From Branchiostoma lanceolatum (taxonomy: Eukaryota > Chordata > Leptocardii > Amphioxiformes > Branchiostomatidae), in assembly GCF_035083965.1 (NCBI RefSeq), contig NC_089723.1:39997193-40061192 (forward strand): a stretch of DNA of 64,000 bases, written 5' to 3'. The position numbers were made by a program, and so were the translations under genes. The notes under the pieces were generated by a model, which was not told the DNA's origin, did not search any database, and saw only the letters and a list, made by a program, of their open reading frames with translations. Positions 1 to 12,600 of the stretch are shown here, in pieces. Positions within the stretch are counted from its first letter, which is position 1, and every line of letters begins with the position of its first letter.

Positions 1-930
1 GAAAGACATACAGAAGTATAGACTTACAAATTCGCTCTAGATTTGGTCGGCCATGTTGTTCACAGTGTGTGGATGTCAAACGCTGGGATGGCGTGTGGAC
101 CGAGACCGGACCAGGACCTTCGTATCTGCATACTGCGTCTGCTCACGCTGTACAAAGAAATACAGAAAATTGTTATCATGTAAGTTCATCTGACTTAGTA
201 AAATACATTATGAAAAAAAATAAACTGTTCTCAGACGCGAACTAGATTCAGTGGAATATTCGACTTCTTTTCGACTAAGTCTTCTTCAGATGCCTGGCCC
301 GCTCTGGACACGTGATTTTCCGACGCCTGGACGTCATAAATAAATCTTGATCGTATCCTGTAACAAAAAATGACCACGTCTTACTGTGGTGGAGAGGTGG
401 GAACAACACAGACGTACCGGATCCTGTCGCCAGTCAGGCACAGAACAAAGAACGGTCACACACAGAAAGACATAGAGAAGTATAGACTGTCAAATTTGCT
501 CTAGATTTGGTCGGCCATGTTGTTCACAGTGTGTGGATGTCAAACGCTGTGATGGCGTGTGGACCGAGACCGGACCAGGACCTTCGTATCTGCATACTGC
601 GTCTGCTCACGCTGTACAAAGAAATACAGAAAATTGTTATCATGTAAGTTCATCTGACTTAGTAAAATACATTATGAAAAAAAATAAACTGTTCTCAGAC
701 GCGAACTAGATTCAGTGGAATATTCGACTTCTTTTCGACTAAGTCTTCTTCAGATGCCTGGCCCGCTCTGGACACGTGATTTTCCGACGCCTGGACGTCA
801 TAAATAAATCTTGATCGTATCCTGTAACAAAAAATGACCACGTCTTACTGTGGTGGAGAGGTGGGAACAACACAGACGTACCGGATCCTGTCGCCAGTCA
901 GGCACAGAACAAAGAACGGTCACACACAGA
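1..930. repeat. Two tandem copies of a ~465-bp unit
   Basis: Bases 1-465 and 466-930 are nearly identical and differ by only a few substitutions. Both copies carry the same landmarks in the same order: TTTGGTCGGCCATGTTG, CTGCGTCTGCTCACG, a GAAAAAAAATAAACTG tract and GGTGGAGAGGTGGGAAC. No conserved protein is visible in either copy. The first copy runs off the window, so the array could be longer. The low divergence suggests a recent duplication or ongoing homogenisation. Confidence 0.85.
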
Positions 931-931
931 A

Positions 932-1195
932 AATGGCGTCGAGTGGCTAGGTTATCGGACACGAGATCGAAACGTCGAGGGTTCGAAACCTGGCATTCCC
1001 GGCTTAACGTTGTGCCATTGAGAAAGGCACTTTACACGCCTTCCTTCACTCCCACTAGGTCTAAAGGGCTTTGGAAGGATAGGTGTGGGTTTCGCCTTTC
1101 AATTTACCATGCCCTAGACATAGTGGACAACAGCCCTACAGCCTCCGAACGGCTAAGGAACCTTCACCTTTACCCTCTTTACACCCAGAAATAGC
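932..1195 (+). mobile_element. tRNA-derived SINE-like element
   Basis: The left part has a degenerate tRNA-like head with a B-box-like GGTTCGAAACC near 979-991. The body has the segment TTGAGAAAGGCACTTTACA, which recurs in related form near 14305, 31362 and 62212. The tail CTTCACCTTTACCC matches, in inverted form, the end of the copy at 14123-14428. Shared body plus tRNA-like head in four places supports a SINE family rather than single-copy sequence. It follows the 465-bp duplication directly. Confidence 0.55.
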
Positions 1196-1599
1196 GAGGT
1201 CACTCAAAATAACTTCTGCATGAAAATCTGTCTAACCTGTCTGGCAACTAGTACGGCACTACTGAACTATGAAACCTACAATCCTATGGCCGCACATGGG
1301 TTCGCCCTTAGTAATAGCCTCCGGCTAGTTGGGCAACCCTGTCATGTACATGCCGAACCAATAAATAAATAAATAAACTATGAAATTTGCCACTGCGAGA
1401 ATTGTGGCGTTCTACTTGTTGTGCATCATCTCGTGCAGAAGTAATCTTCTGTGACCGCGCTATTTCTGCCCGGGGCACTCCGTTATTGTGTGCCAAGGTA
1501 ACGTTAGGTCCCTCACCCGCTTGAACAAAAGCACTGAGTATAACTCGTTATCCCTTCACCCAAACAAACTACTCTCTGAGCAAAACTTGAGCAATTTTG

Positions 1600-2400
1600 A
1601 AACGTAGCATGTTGTAGCTGAAAACTAGAGGACGCATTCAGTGTGAGAACACCTCTGTCACTAGGCGAAGAAAACTGTTATAGTCTTTTCAAATAGAGGT
1701 AGCAGCTATGGCAGCACATGCTTTCTTGTGCCCGAAAAGGTAACTAACTTTCGACGTAGCGTAGCCAACCTTCGTCAGGTAGAATGTGAACAGTGAATAT
1801 ATACCCACCTGTGAGGCACGAATAACAGGGCGACGTTAGAGATATTTCAGTGATCGTCCGCCATGGAATCACTGCTGCACGAAATGTGGTCTAACTTGTC
1901 CGTTCCTGTGCGCTCTTAGCTGCCTAACTCTGTAGCCAATAGGGAATCGGCTGCCACACGGCTACTTCATTGTGCTAAAGATTAAGCTCGTAATCGGGTG
2001 TCACCTCTGCCATGGGAGTGGCGATAGATTACTATCGCAGCGAGTTAACGAGTGCAGAGGGCGATGTGAGGGCTTGCTTGGGTTGGTTGGGTTTGTTTTT
2101 GGTATGTAGTATTGACTGGATGTCTAGCCTTCATCGATTAACATGTTGTAGTTGAAAACCATTTAGTGAGAGAGAAAATCTCACTGAGCGTAGAAAACTG
2201 TATTTTCAGACAGAGTTAGCAGTCACGGCACCACATGCTTTCTGATACGAAAGAAAACTGTGTGTAACAACTCCCTATGTAGGGGGGGGGTAAACCTTCC
2301 TCATGTATCTAGAACATATTCCCACCTATGAGGCACAAATTGGTGGATGATCCGCCATATAATCACTTTTGTACTTTTCTAACTTGTCCGTTCAATAGTT
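1600..2400. repeat. Older dispersed repeat, 5' part, split by the LINE insertion
   Basis: Segments such as GGCGATAGATTACTATCGCAG, CAGACAGAGTTAGCAGT, CCACATGCTTTCTG, CTCCCTATGTAGGG and ACTTGTCCGTTCAATAG recur in the same order to the right of the retrotransposon (4211-4930). Two or more partial units are present. The sequence stops being repeat-like near 2400, where the retrotransposon begins. No coding potential is seen. Confidence 0.6.
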
Positions 2401-4211
2401 CTTAACGTAATGGAGAAGGCTGAAATCCTCAGCAGGCAGTATGATTCTGTCTTCACAGTTGAGGACCTCACCACCGTACCAGAACTGGGAACTAGTCCCT
2501 ACCCGGACATGCCCCCAGTAGAGGTTACACTAGCAGGTGTACAAAAACTCCTGCAAGGTATCAACCCCGCTAAGGCCTCCGGCCCTGACCTGGTGCCCTG
2601 TAGGATCCTTAGGGACTACGCGACAGAAATCAGTCCCATTTTACACATTACTTTCAACCAGTCACTGGAGAGTGCCCCATCTAACTACCGACCTGTCTCA
2701 CTCACCTGCGTCTGCTGTAAACTGTTAGAACACATCTTATTTTCGGCCACTATGAAACACTTAGAAAACCATCACATTCTACTACCCACTCAACACGGCT
2801 TCAGGGCCAAGCACTCTTGTGAGTCACAACTGATAACGACCTTGTATGACTTAACCTCATGGTTCGACCTGGGATACCAAATTGACATGGCTATACTCGA
2901 CTTTTCAAAAGCGTTTGACAGTGTACCACATAACAGACTTATTCATAAATTACAGTACTACGGTATAAGAGGGGAAACCCTGGCCTGGGTAAAGAACTGG
3001 CTGCTAGACCGGTACCAACAAGTAGTGGTGGACGGAGAGAAATCCAACCCCGTCAAGGTTAAGTCAGGAGTCCCGCAGGGTACTGTCCTGGGGCCCCTGT
3101 TATTTCTTATCTACATTAACGACATCAACAAGGATATAACATCACAACTGAGGCTCTTCGCAGATGATTGTTTGATTTACCGCTCCATACTATCTGACCA
3201 AGACCAATACATACTTCAAGGTGACCTAGACCAACTTTGCAAATGGTCAAGCACTTGGCAGTTGAAATTTAATGTGAAAAAAATGCTCTATTCTACACAT
3301 CCACAAGCCCAGAAGCTCACCAAATTTCCTGTACACAATGTTCAATGAACCCCTAAGCCACAACAACGAACATCCCTACCTAGGTGTCATTCTCACTCAC
3401 AACCTCAAGTGGAAGGCACACATCAACGATATCACAACCAAGGCCAACAGAACCCTGGGGTTCGTGAGGAGAAATATAAGGGGGGCAAGTAAAGAGGTAA
3501 GAGAGAAGGCTTATACATCATTAGTCCGCCCTAAACTTGAATATGCTTCCTCAGTCTGGGATCCACATACACTACACAATGCTCAGTCCAACACGCTAGC
3601 CACTAAGATAGAATCTGTACAGAGGAAAGCTGCACGTTTTGTCACAGGTAATTACAACTACACTGCCAGTAACACCTCACTACAACACTCCCTAGGATGG
3701 GCCACTCTGCAACAACGCAGACACATTGCCCGCTTCACTCTTATGTACAAGGCAGTCCACAATCTGATTGCCATACCCACCGCACACATACTCACTTTCA
3801 ACACCAACAGCACCAGAGGTCACTCACAGCGATTCATTACACTTCCATGCAAAACAGAAACTCATCGCGGCAGCTACTTCCCCAGAACGGTAATCGACTG
3901 GAACAACGGTACCGGTACCCACCCCTAGTAGCCAGTTTCAAATCTGGGTTGGCCAAGTCCCTTGGCCTACCCAGTACCAACATTTAGTCATATAGAGAGT
4001 GTCAGGACAACACCCACTGTAGCCACATGTATATAGCACCGTTTGTTTAATACTCACTTATTTATATAGTTATTGTTGCGTCGATTTAGTTTATTTTTTT
4101 CGGATTTTCACCACCACCGCTGCAGCTGGGCGTGACCCTGACACTTTATCCTCAACGCTATGCCCCTCGCGGGGTTTTGTTGAGTAACGTATAGAAGTAG
4201 AAGTAGAAGTA
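2401..4211 (+). mobile_element. 5'-truncated non-LTR retrotransposon (CR1/jockey-like)
   Basis: It contains a decayed reverse transcriptase, a 3' UTR with a GCCCCTCGCGGGG hairpin, and a short tandem 3' tail of GTAGAA units ending near 4210. The flanks TTCAATAGTTC and GTAATCGGGATTC are contiguous in an uninterrupted copy of the host repeat at 4551-4570, so the element's edges can be read almost to the base. The microsatellite tail instead of poly(A) fits the CR1/L2 class. Clade assignment is by eye. Confidence 0.75.
2410..3987 (+). pseudogene. Non-LTR retrotransposon reverse transcriptase, decayed
   Basis: The first frame (2410-3348) reads through RT landmarks: KASGPDLVPCRIL, SNYRPVSLTCVCCKLLE, QHGFRAKHSCESQL, the catalytic-type AILDFSKAFDSVPH, SGVPQGTVLGPLLFLIYIND and FADDC. 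The block normally between the early RT motif and SNYRP (the segment ending in a WK...P.FKKG-type motif) is missing: LESA runs straight into PSNYRP, so there is an internal deletion. At about 3340 the frame shifts and the RT tail continues in another frame (3338-3928, YLGVILTHNLKWKAHI; ASSVWDPHT; SVQRKAARFV) and then once more to about 3987. It belongs to the element at 2401-4211 and is almost certainly dead. Confidence 0.85.
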
Positions 4212-5085
4212 ATCGGGATTCACCTCTGACTTGGGGGTGGCGACAGATTACTATCGCAGCGAGTTTACGAGTGCAGAGAGCGATGTGAAGGTTGGGTGGG
4301 TTGGTTGGGTTTGTTAAGGTAGGGTGCAGATGTTATGATAGTCGCCAGGCTTTTCAGACAGAGTTAGCAGTAACGTTAATGGCACCACATGCTTTCTGCT
4401 ACGAAAGAAAACTGTGTATATCAACTTTCTATGTAGGGAGGCAATGAACGTATTCCCACCTGTGAGGCACAAATCGGTCGGTAATGTAAGAGATATTTCA
4501 GTGATGATCCGCCATGGTACTTTTGTGCGAAAAGCGGTCCAACTTGTTCGTTCAATAGTTCGTAATCGGGATTCACCTCTGACATGGGACTGGCGACAGT
4601 TAACCATCGCAGCGAGTTTACGAGTGCAGATAGAGCGATGTGAGGGTTGGTCGGGTGTGTTAAGGAAGTGCAGATGTTTTGATAGTCTTTCTGATCCGAA
4701 AGAACCTATGTGTAACAACTCCCTATGTAGGGAGGCAAACCTTAATCAGATATCTACAATGTGCACAAATCGGTCGGTAATGTACGAGATATTTCAGTGA
4801 TGATCCGCCATAGAATCACTTTTACTATCACAGCTAGTTTACGAGTGCAGAGAGTGTAATGTGAAAGTTGGTTGGGTTGGTGTGGTGTGGTTTGTTACGA
4901 CAGGGTGCAGATGTGATGGTAGTCGCCAGGCGGCGCTCCACCACTGACAACCTTCGGTGTCCTTCTTGTGTGTATATCGTGTCACATGTTACTTCTGGTT
5001 TATTCCACGATGAAAGTGGATGGAGTAAATGAGTGAATGGCTCTTGAACGTGAACTTGAACAATGAATCCCGGATCCTTCCACAA
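4211..5085. repeat. Copies of the host repeat interrupted by the LINE
   Basis: At least three partial units begin near 4211, 4560 and 4820. They share CAGCGAGTTTACGAGTGCAG, GAGATATTTCAGTGATGATC and TCCGCCAT. The unit near 4551-4570 preserves the uninterrupted LINE target site. The units diverge by several per cent and vary in length. Open frames here are on both strands, short and unconserved. Confidence 0.6.
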
Positions 5086-5089
5086 CTAA

Positions 5090-6643
5090 AGCTCTGCAAG
5101 TGCGTAGTGTATTTAATAACATAGCATAGATGTTGTACATATAGTTTTTCACACGAAGCATTTCCTACACAAGCTGGTATTCATGATGTTTCGGATGCTC
5201 TAACCTGTTCGGTGCAGGAATGTCGGGATATTTCACATTCTACTCCGTCAAGTCGTACCCTGGTCACCCGGGCTGTAGAGGGCTCTCACTAACGTGTTAA
5301 TAGATTATACATGTACACGTGAAACTGGTAATGTTTATCAGGTGATAATGAAGCATGTGCCTACTATAAGACGTGTCAATGATAATTATCATGCTAGTTG
5401 CGTTTCGATTGTTATGTACGAAATATTATTGCTACGGTACGATATAAGATGTTGTATTGTTGAAATTACATGGAATACTATAAAACATGCGCGTAGCTCC
5501 TTTGAATAATATGATACTTGAATTTCCCATTGACAATCAAAAATATCACTTCCTTACACTTGTTCGGAGTCTGCTCACAGTTCACATTATCAAAACCACA
5601 TAACACAAAATAAAATCTTTCACTTGACCAAAGTGTGGTTGAATTAGTGTCCATCAATTAGATACAATTACAAAAAACTGTTACAATTTGATCGACAGTT
5701 AGTTAAAGATCTAGACTCATCTCTTACATATCGTGTCTTCGACTTTTAATAAAATCTTAATAAGTTAAGTGCAAAAAACTAATAATAAATATCATTGTAA
5801 GGCAACATTACCCGAAAAGGAAACATAAGTTAATTAAAATGAATCTCGTACAAAAGGCTTACTTTAAATTGATACACTTTTCTAACACATCAATGAAGAT
5901 CACGTGTTGAACTGCACAATCTGTCCTATACATTCATCGCAATACTAATCTCCAAGCAGATGTCGGGTGGAGGGCTGTAACGTGTGCTGGCTGACGGGCT
6001 GCATGTAACGGCTGCAGCCCTTCAGCCAGTAAATGTTACAATTTTCCACCATACATCTACTTAAAGATTCCCACAATGCCACGGTACGTTCCTGGTCTGT
6101 AACTGGCCATCGCAAAACGGTGAACTTTGACCTTTATTTATGCAAGTCTCAGTTCCTATGTCTAAGGATAGAGAGTGGAAACAGCCGTTAGCCACGTCCA
6201 GCGCCCATTGAAGGTTTACAGTACCTCATCACGTGGACAGCTTTCCATTTATCAATAAATGATATATAGATATGCGATAGCCGGCCCGTGATAGCCATAA
6301 GTGATTCCTTCCGATCGTGGGGATTACAGTCATTAACAACACCTCCCAGCATATCTAAATGTAGTCGTCGCAAAGATGAAACATTTACTACTGATTGGAG
6401 TTCTCATAAAATAAGCCTGTTCATTATGCCAACTACATGCGTAGCGAGATCTATTGTGGGTAGCCAACGGCCGAGAATGATGTCAAACAGTCATTTCGGT
6501 AGCAAGACGGCTGAATGTTGTACGTGACAAACACGACTATTACAAGAATGCTCTGATCAGTTTGCAGTCGCACGACGATCGTACGACGCTTGTGACCAGG
6601 CCCTTCGTTGCCAGGTTGCGGTTGCCAGGTTACGGTTGCCAGG
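5090..6643. other. Intergenic / 3' flank, no gene seen
   Basis: This is AT-rich sequence without a recognisable exon, tRNA or repeat array. It lies downstream of the minus-strand Ig/Frizzled gene and probably includes its 3' UTR. AATAAA-type sequences on the minus strand occur near 6131-6140, about 0.5 kb past the stop codon. A short duplicated GTTGCCAGGTTACG motif lies at 6608-6647, just beyond and overlapping the stop codon. Confidence 0.5.
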
Positions 6644-9600
6644 TTACGGCCGCCGCGCCGCCTGCAGCGCGCCCTTGTACTCCGCGAGCGGCACGTAGCT
6701 GCTGACCTTGACCTCCACGTCATTCCGGAAGTGTTGCACCACGGGAAGCCTCAGCAGCACCTTCTCCAGGCTGAGCGGCCCCGGAATGCGCATCATCCAC
6801 CGAACCTGGGGGGGGGGGGATTTTGGGGATGATCAAGACATGGAAGGATGTCCTTTTTATGTATTTAAAACAATACCTGGTAATAGTTTCATCAGGTTGG
6901 TTAGTTTCATCAGGTTGGTAAGTCACTGGGTAACTTTCATGAACAATCAAATATGATACGAAAAACTGGTCACATTTGGGACCGCATTTTTGACACTACA
7001 GCAGCGACACCTAACTGCAGTGCGAAGTACGGTCAGTATTAGGGTTGGATAGGGTTAGGTGACGGCAACGCGGGGAAAGATATAACAGATATGACGTTCA
7101 CCTAGTTACAGTCGACGTCCTTGTAGTTGCTAAGGTTAGGGTAGGTTAAGTTGGGTTAGGGTGAAATATACTACAGAACAGAAATTACTTCAATCTCGTT
7201 ACTGCCGTCGTTCTTGCAGTTGACGCAAAGGGTTAGGGTTTATTTGTTTTATTCATCTCTGTCATGTATAATCAGGCGGTGAAATATAGAAATGACTCTG
7301 ACCTCGTTACTGCCGACGTTCTTGTAGTTCCCCAGCAGCACCCCGTCCTGAGTCAGCGTCTTCACCATCCGCAGCTGGTCCCGTAACCGGCCCGACGGCA
7401 TGTCTGAAAACATAGGGCAACCCAAAATGATTAGAAAAAAGAGATAGCTTGGATTAGGAATGTATGGTGACTTATGCCATACGACCCTCAGTAAGCAAGC
7501 GTTTCTGCAATTAGTAAATCTTCTAAAAACTGGTCTTATATAATGTTAGCCTCCAGTTGTAATGATGTCCTTAAGCCCCTGTCATACAGTCGACGAGCTT
7601 CGGTCGTATCTTTTCTCGCAAGAATGACACACGATATTAAACTGGATAGCTATATACAGGGTCGCGCGTGTTGTTTCGCCTAAAGATGTACCCTATCACG
7701 TTTGACGGACATAGGGGACCTGCCGAAAATGACATTTAGATCTCACAGACTCGTCGCCTGATCGATTTTAGTGTTGTGTTAGGAGTTCGATGCGCATAGA
7801 AGAGTCATCCTGTGAGTTTCAGGATGAAGTCCACACGAAGTAGAACAGCCGAAAAGATCATTTGTAGAGCTCACAGGGTTGTCGGCTTGAGTGTTGTGTG
7901 ACAGGGGCTTTGAATGTCTCCACAAGTGTACATGGAAGTGCTCCTGACCTGTGCGTTTGAGAATTATGTGTTATTGCCGAAAATGTCATTTAGAGCTCAA
8001 TTTTCACGTTGTGTGACAGGTGCTTCACCTTGACGCTGTCAGACATTAAAACTGAAGAGTTTGTGACCTGTGCGTTTGAGGATGAAGTCCACGAAGTAGT
8101 GCCAGGAGGTCTCGGTGTCCGTGCTGGTGGAGATCAGCTCCTCGTGGTCCTCCTCAAGCGGCTGGTCCCTGCAATCAGTCAATCAGTCAATCAATCGATC
8201 AACCAAACAATCAATCAATAGATCGATCAACCAGTCACCCATTCATTCAATCAATCAATCGACCAAACTTTATTGCACAATACCTGTAATGTGTGGTACT
8301 TTTGGTGTTGTTTTTATTGTGTGAGAGGGCAATAAATTGTAAAGGAGCGCATGCACCTGTATTGCCCTCCCTTTTACGTTGTGATGAACTGAAATAAATA
8401 GATAAATTGTATCGGAACAATGTATGGCAAGTTCTTGAACAGTGCTAAATCGGGCATGTGTAACCATAGGTAACTCATAGGTCAATGTTGAACTGATGAA
8501 TGTAAGATGGCACCCGATATCACCGATGTTGCCTGGGCTCACCATTGTATTGCCTTGTTGCAATTCTAATAAAAATAAGATAAAATAAAGATAAAGATAA
8601 AGAAATAGAAAATACCTGAATCCGAAGACCTCCTGCCAGTAGTTCTCGTACGGCACGACGAGCGTGCTGCGGACCGACGCCATCAGCCCGTCCTGCGCCT
8701 GGTCCAGCGCCGTCACCACGTCAACAGTGGAGGCCGAGTCCACCTGCACAACTGTGAAAGGATGTGAAAAGTACGTGTGTAAATGGCAGATTTACTAGTT
8801 ATCCTCCCATGCCGCGCCCACCGCTTGTGTATCTCAGGCAGCGACCATGGCGTACCGGCTAGCGACCCGCCATTCTCGCAGCGATACATCCTTGTTGGAG
8901 GGAGAGTTGCCAGCCAATCACGCTGCTGTCAATGGCCAAGAGGCGACGTGATTGGCTGGTAACTTTCCTTCTTACAACAGGAGGGGGAGTATCTGATTGG
9001 TTGACTGCTGACGCAGGGAGAAGGACGGATCGCAGGCCGCTACGCCGGTGTCTGGCATGAGAGGGTAATGATAGTACTTGGCAGACGCATTGTCAGACCG
9101 AAACGCTGAATTTCGTGGAGATGGTTACGATGATTTAACCCCAGAGTTACTGGCACAACAATACCACAATAAAAACAATCTTTTATCCAATCTTAAGATA
9201 TTCTGTAATCACTCAAATCACAGTTTAAAAACAAATACGTACTTGCCATGAATGATGACGAAGGGATCTGAAAGAACAAAAGTGAAGGTCATGATAATTC
9301 CGAGGGTTGTTTTCCGGAGAATAAGCTAATTCACTGCTTGAAGTGCGTATGTGCAGCGTGATGCACAGTGGGTAATATGTCAAAGTTGAAGGCCTGTCCC
9401 GATACATGAAGAATGCCCAAGGGTCATCAAGTTTGAAATATTACTCACCATATCACGCTACGTATTTGCACTTCATGAAACCGAACTACCTTTGAAATAC
9501 AAATTTTAGATATAGGATCAAACACATCAGCGAATCACAGGCGGTAAGACAGGCACCCCACCTTCATCGCGTGTAGAATCGTGGCGTTTTTCTCCTCCAG

Positions 9601-9692
9601 CATTTGTAAGAACCGCTCCAATTGGTCCACCGAGTCCGGCCCCTTACTGGCCGGCTCCAGGTCCAGCCAGTGGATAATCTGCCTTTCGGCGT
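6644..9692 (-). CDS. Exons 23-27: unrecognised C-terminal domain
   Basis: About 207 residues (1022-1229) spread over five exons of 131, 128, 101, 101 and 162 nt with consistent phases. Visible segments include [83 protein letters not shown] and the end LQAARRP. It is soluble and mixed helix/strand in character, has no cysteines that I can see and no membrane span. It is not an NTR, kringle or kinase domain as far as I can judge. Confidence 0.7.
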
Positions 9693-12600
9693 CTGGAGAG
9701 TCGAGAAAGGACAATAAGCCGTTTCACGGTTTCAACTGTGCATACGCAGCGAGATGCATTGAGGGCAATATGTCAAAAGTAAATGCCCATAACCTGTGAA
9801 AAGTTATTGTCTATAGAATGCTTAAAACATGCCCAGAGGTGTCTTATTACCCACAATGCATCTCGTTGTGCATGCACATTTTAACCCGTAAACCAGCTTA
9901 TTAGTGGTCATTGTTATGATACTATCCCTCCTCCTAGCTGTGGTTTATATTTCCGTCGATAGGCGTCGCCTTTTCGTCCACTTCTTGAATTACTTCAGAT
10001 TGGTTTGGTTCGACAACGTTTTAAGGTAAATATCTATAATCCGTCTAGGTGGGGTTTTGGCGGGAGTGAGAAGTAACAAAAGTCTTGCTTATTTATGTGT
10101 TATGCCATGTGATAGGCTTGACGGTTGCTTACTTGTGCTGAACGGGACAGGCTTGCAGTACGGCAGCGGGGAGCATGGCGGCCGGAGGCACTGGATGGGC
10201 TGGAGGGCACACACCTCGTACTCCCCACAACTCGTCTCCTGGCGGGAAACCAAACGCACACGAGGTTTAAATGGACAGATATCCTTTATTGGTGACGCCT
10301 CAGGGGCGTGTCCTCCCATGCCAGGCCCCTCACTTGTAATCGTCAAGCAACAGCCTTGGCGTACCGGCCTGCGACCTGAAATTCTCATTGCGTTAGCGCT
10401 GGCTAGCCGTCACGAGCCAATCGCGTCGTCGACTACAGTCAAGAAGCAACATGATTGGCTGGTAACTTTCCCTCAATCAAGAGGAGGGGAGTGTGTGATT
10501 GGCTGACGGCTGGCCGGCGCTTTTGCAGCGAGAAGGGAGGGTCGCTGGCCGGTGCGCCAGGGACCTTGCTTGGCATGTACGAGCAGCAGGTCAGGTATGA
10601 CCGGATACAGGAGTAGATAGTCTCAAAACATGTGTCATGTTTCGCAAACCGCGTTATTTTTTATGGTGCGAGTTGAAGACATGATCCGTACCTTGCAGGG
10701 GTTGTCGCCGCACTCGCAGATCGGGCACTGGTTCTCGTCAAACTTCGGGCCGTACTCGCAGTCCAGATTACAGTCCTCCAGCTGCTCGCAGGTCGGTAAG
10801 GCTCGTCCTACGGTAAAAGGAAATCAGAACGCTACATTGACGCCAGAGGAAGTAATTATTCTCTGCGGTTTATGCCCCAGACCTCAGCTTGAACCAGATT
10901 ATATACTTAAATATTATCACATAATGGCTCGTCAGGACATTTACCTAATAAGGCATACTGCTCGACGTTGGCTGTTACCTAATAAGGCATACTGCTCGAC
11001 GTTGGCTGTTACCTAATAAGGCATACTGCTCGACGTTGGCTGTTACCTAATAAGGCATACTGCTCGACGTTGGCTGTTACCTAATAAGGCATACTGCTCG
11101 ACGTTGACTGTTACCTAATAAGGCATACTGCTCGACGTTGACTGTTACCTAATAAGGCATACTTCTCGACGTTGACTGTTACCTAATAAGGCATACTGCT
11201 CGACGTTGACTGTTACCTAATAAGGCATACTGCTCAACTTTGGCTATTACCTAATAAGGCATACTGCTCGACGTTGACTGTTACCTAATAAGGCATACTG
11301 CTCGACGTTGACTGTTACCTAATAAGGCATACTGCTCGACGTTGGCTGTTACCTAATAAGGCATACTGCTCGACGTTGGCTGTTACCTAATAAGGCATAC
11401 TGCTCGACGTTGACTGTTACCTAATAAGGCATACTGCTGCTCGTTGGCTATTACCTAATAAGGCATACTACTCGACGTTGACTGTTACCTAATAAGGCAT
11501 ACTGCTCGACGTTGGCCATTACCTAATAAGGCATACTGCTCGACGTTGACTGCTTCCTCCTGGTCCTCCTGCACAGCGTTGATGATGGACTCCGACGGCT
11601 CGGAGGTGTCGGGGATCGGCGTCCAGTCCAGGTCCGGGGCCCACCCTGTGCACTCCTGCTGTGCGTGGATGAATGAATGAATGAATGAATGAATGAATGA
11701 ATGAATGAATGACAGGTTTTTGACAATTCACAATAAAATCACATCCAAATACCTTACCATGTCAGCCACAAAGGGGCTGAATAGACCCCTTTCCAAACTT
11801 CGGCGTCAATTTAAATTTGCTCTCGCTAGAACACAACTTGGCGCGAGCGCGCGTGATTTGAGCAGGCGAGCGGTAAGACGAAGAGACATTATCATAATCC
11901 CTGGTGTCTATATTAACCTACACTGACAAACAAGACCAGCTGTCGTTCAACATTTGTACTAAGAACGGGAAAGTAGTTGTGTCAAACCTGGACGTCGTAG
12001 TAGGACGGGAAGCGTGAGCAGTTCATGACGTCAGGCCATTTGAAGCCGTACTGCGTCATGAGGACTGCGCAGCCGCTGTAGCTGCTCTCGCACATCTCCC
12101 TGCACGGCGGGACGGCGTCGGGGGCGTCCTCACGGCACGGAGGGGCGTACAGCGTGCACAGGAACTCCCTGGGAACAGAGAAGTGTTAACACTTAACCAG
12201 GGGCGTCCTGACGGCACGGAGGGGCGTACAACGTGCACAGGAACTCCCTGGGAACAGAGAAGCGTTAACACTTAACCAGGGGCGTCCTCACGGCACGGAG
12301 GGGCGTACAACGTGCACAGGAGCTCCCTGGGAACAGAGAAGTGTTAACACTTAACCAGGGGCGTCCTGACGGCACGGAGGGGCGTACAGCGTACACAGGA
12401 ACTCCCTGGGAACAGAGAAGGGTTAACACTTAACCAGGGGCGTCCTCACGGCACGGAGGGGCGTACAACGTGCACAGGAGCTCCCTGGGAACAGAGAAGT
12501 GTTAACACTTAACCAGGGGCGTCCTGACGGCACGGAGGGGCGTACAGCGTGCACAGGAACTCCCTGGGAACAGAGAAGTGTTAACACTTAACCAGGGGCG

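Noticed and set aside
10930-11523. CRISPR-like regular repeat
   Set aside because: Units are directly adjacent without unique spacers and contain an exon border; eukaryotic context.
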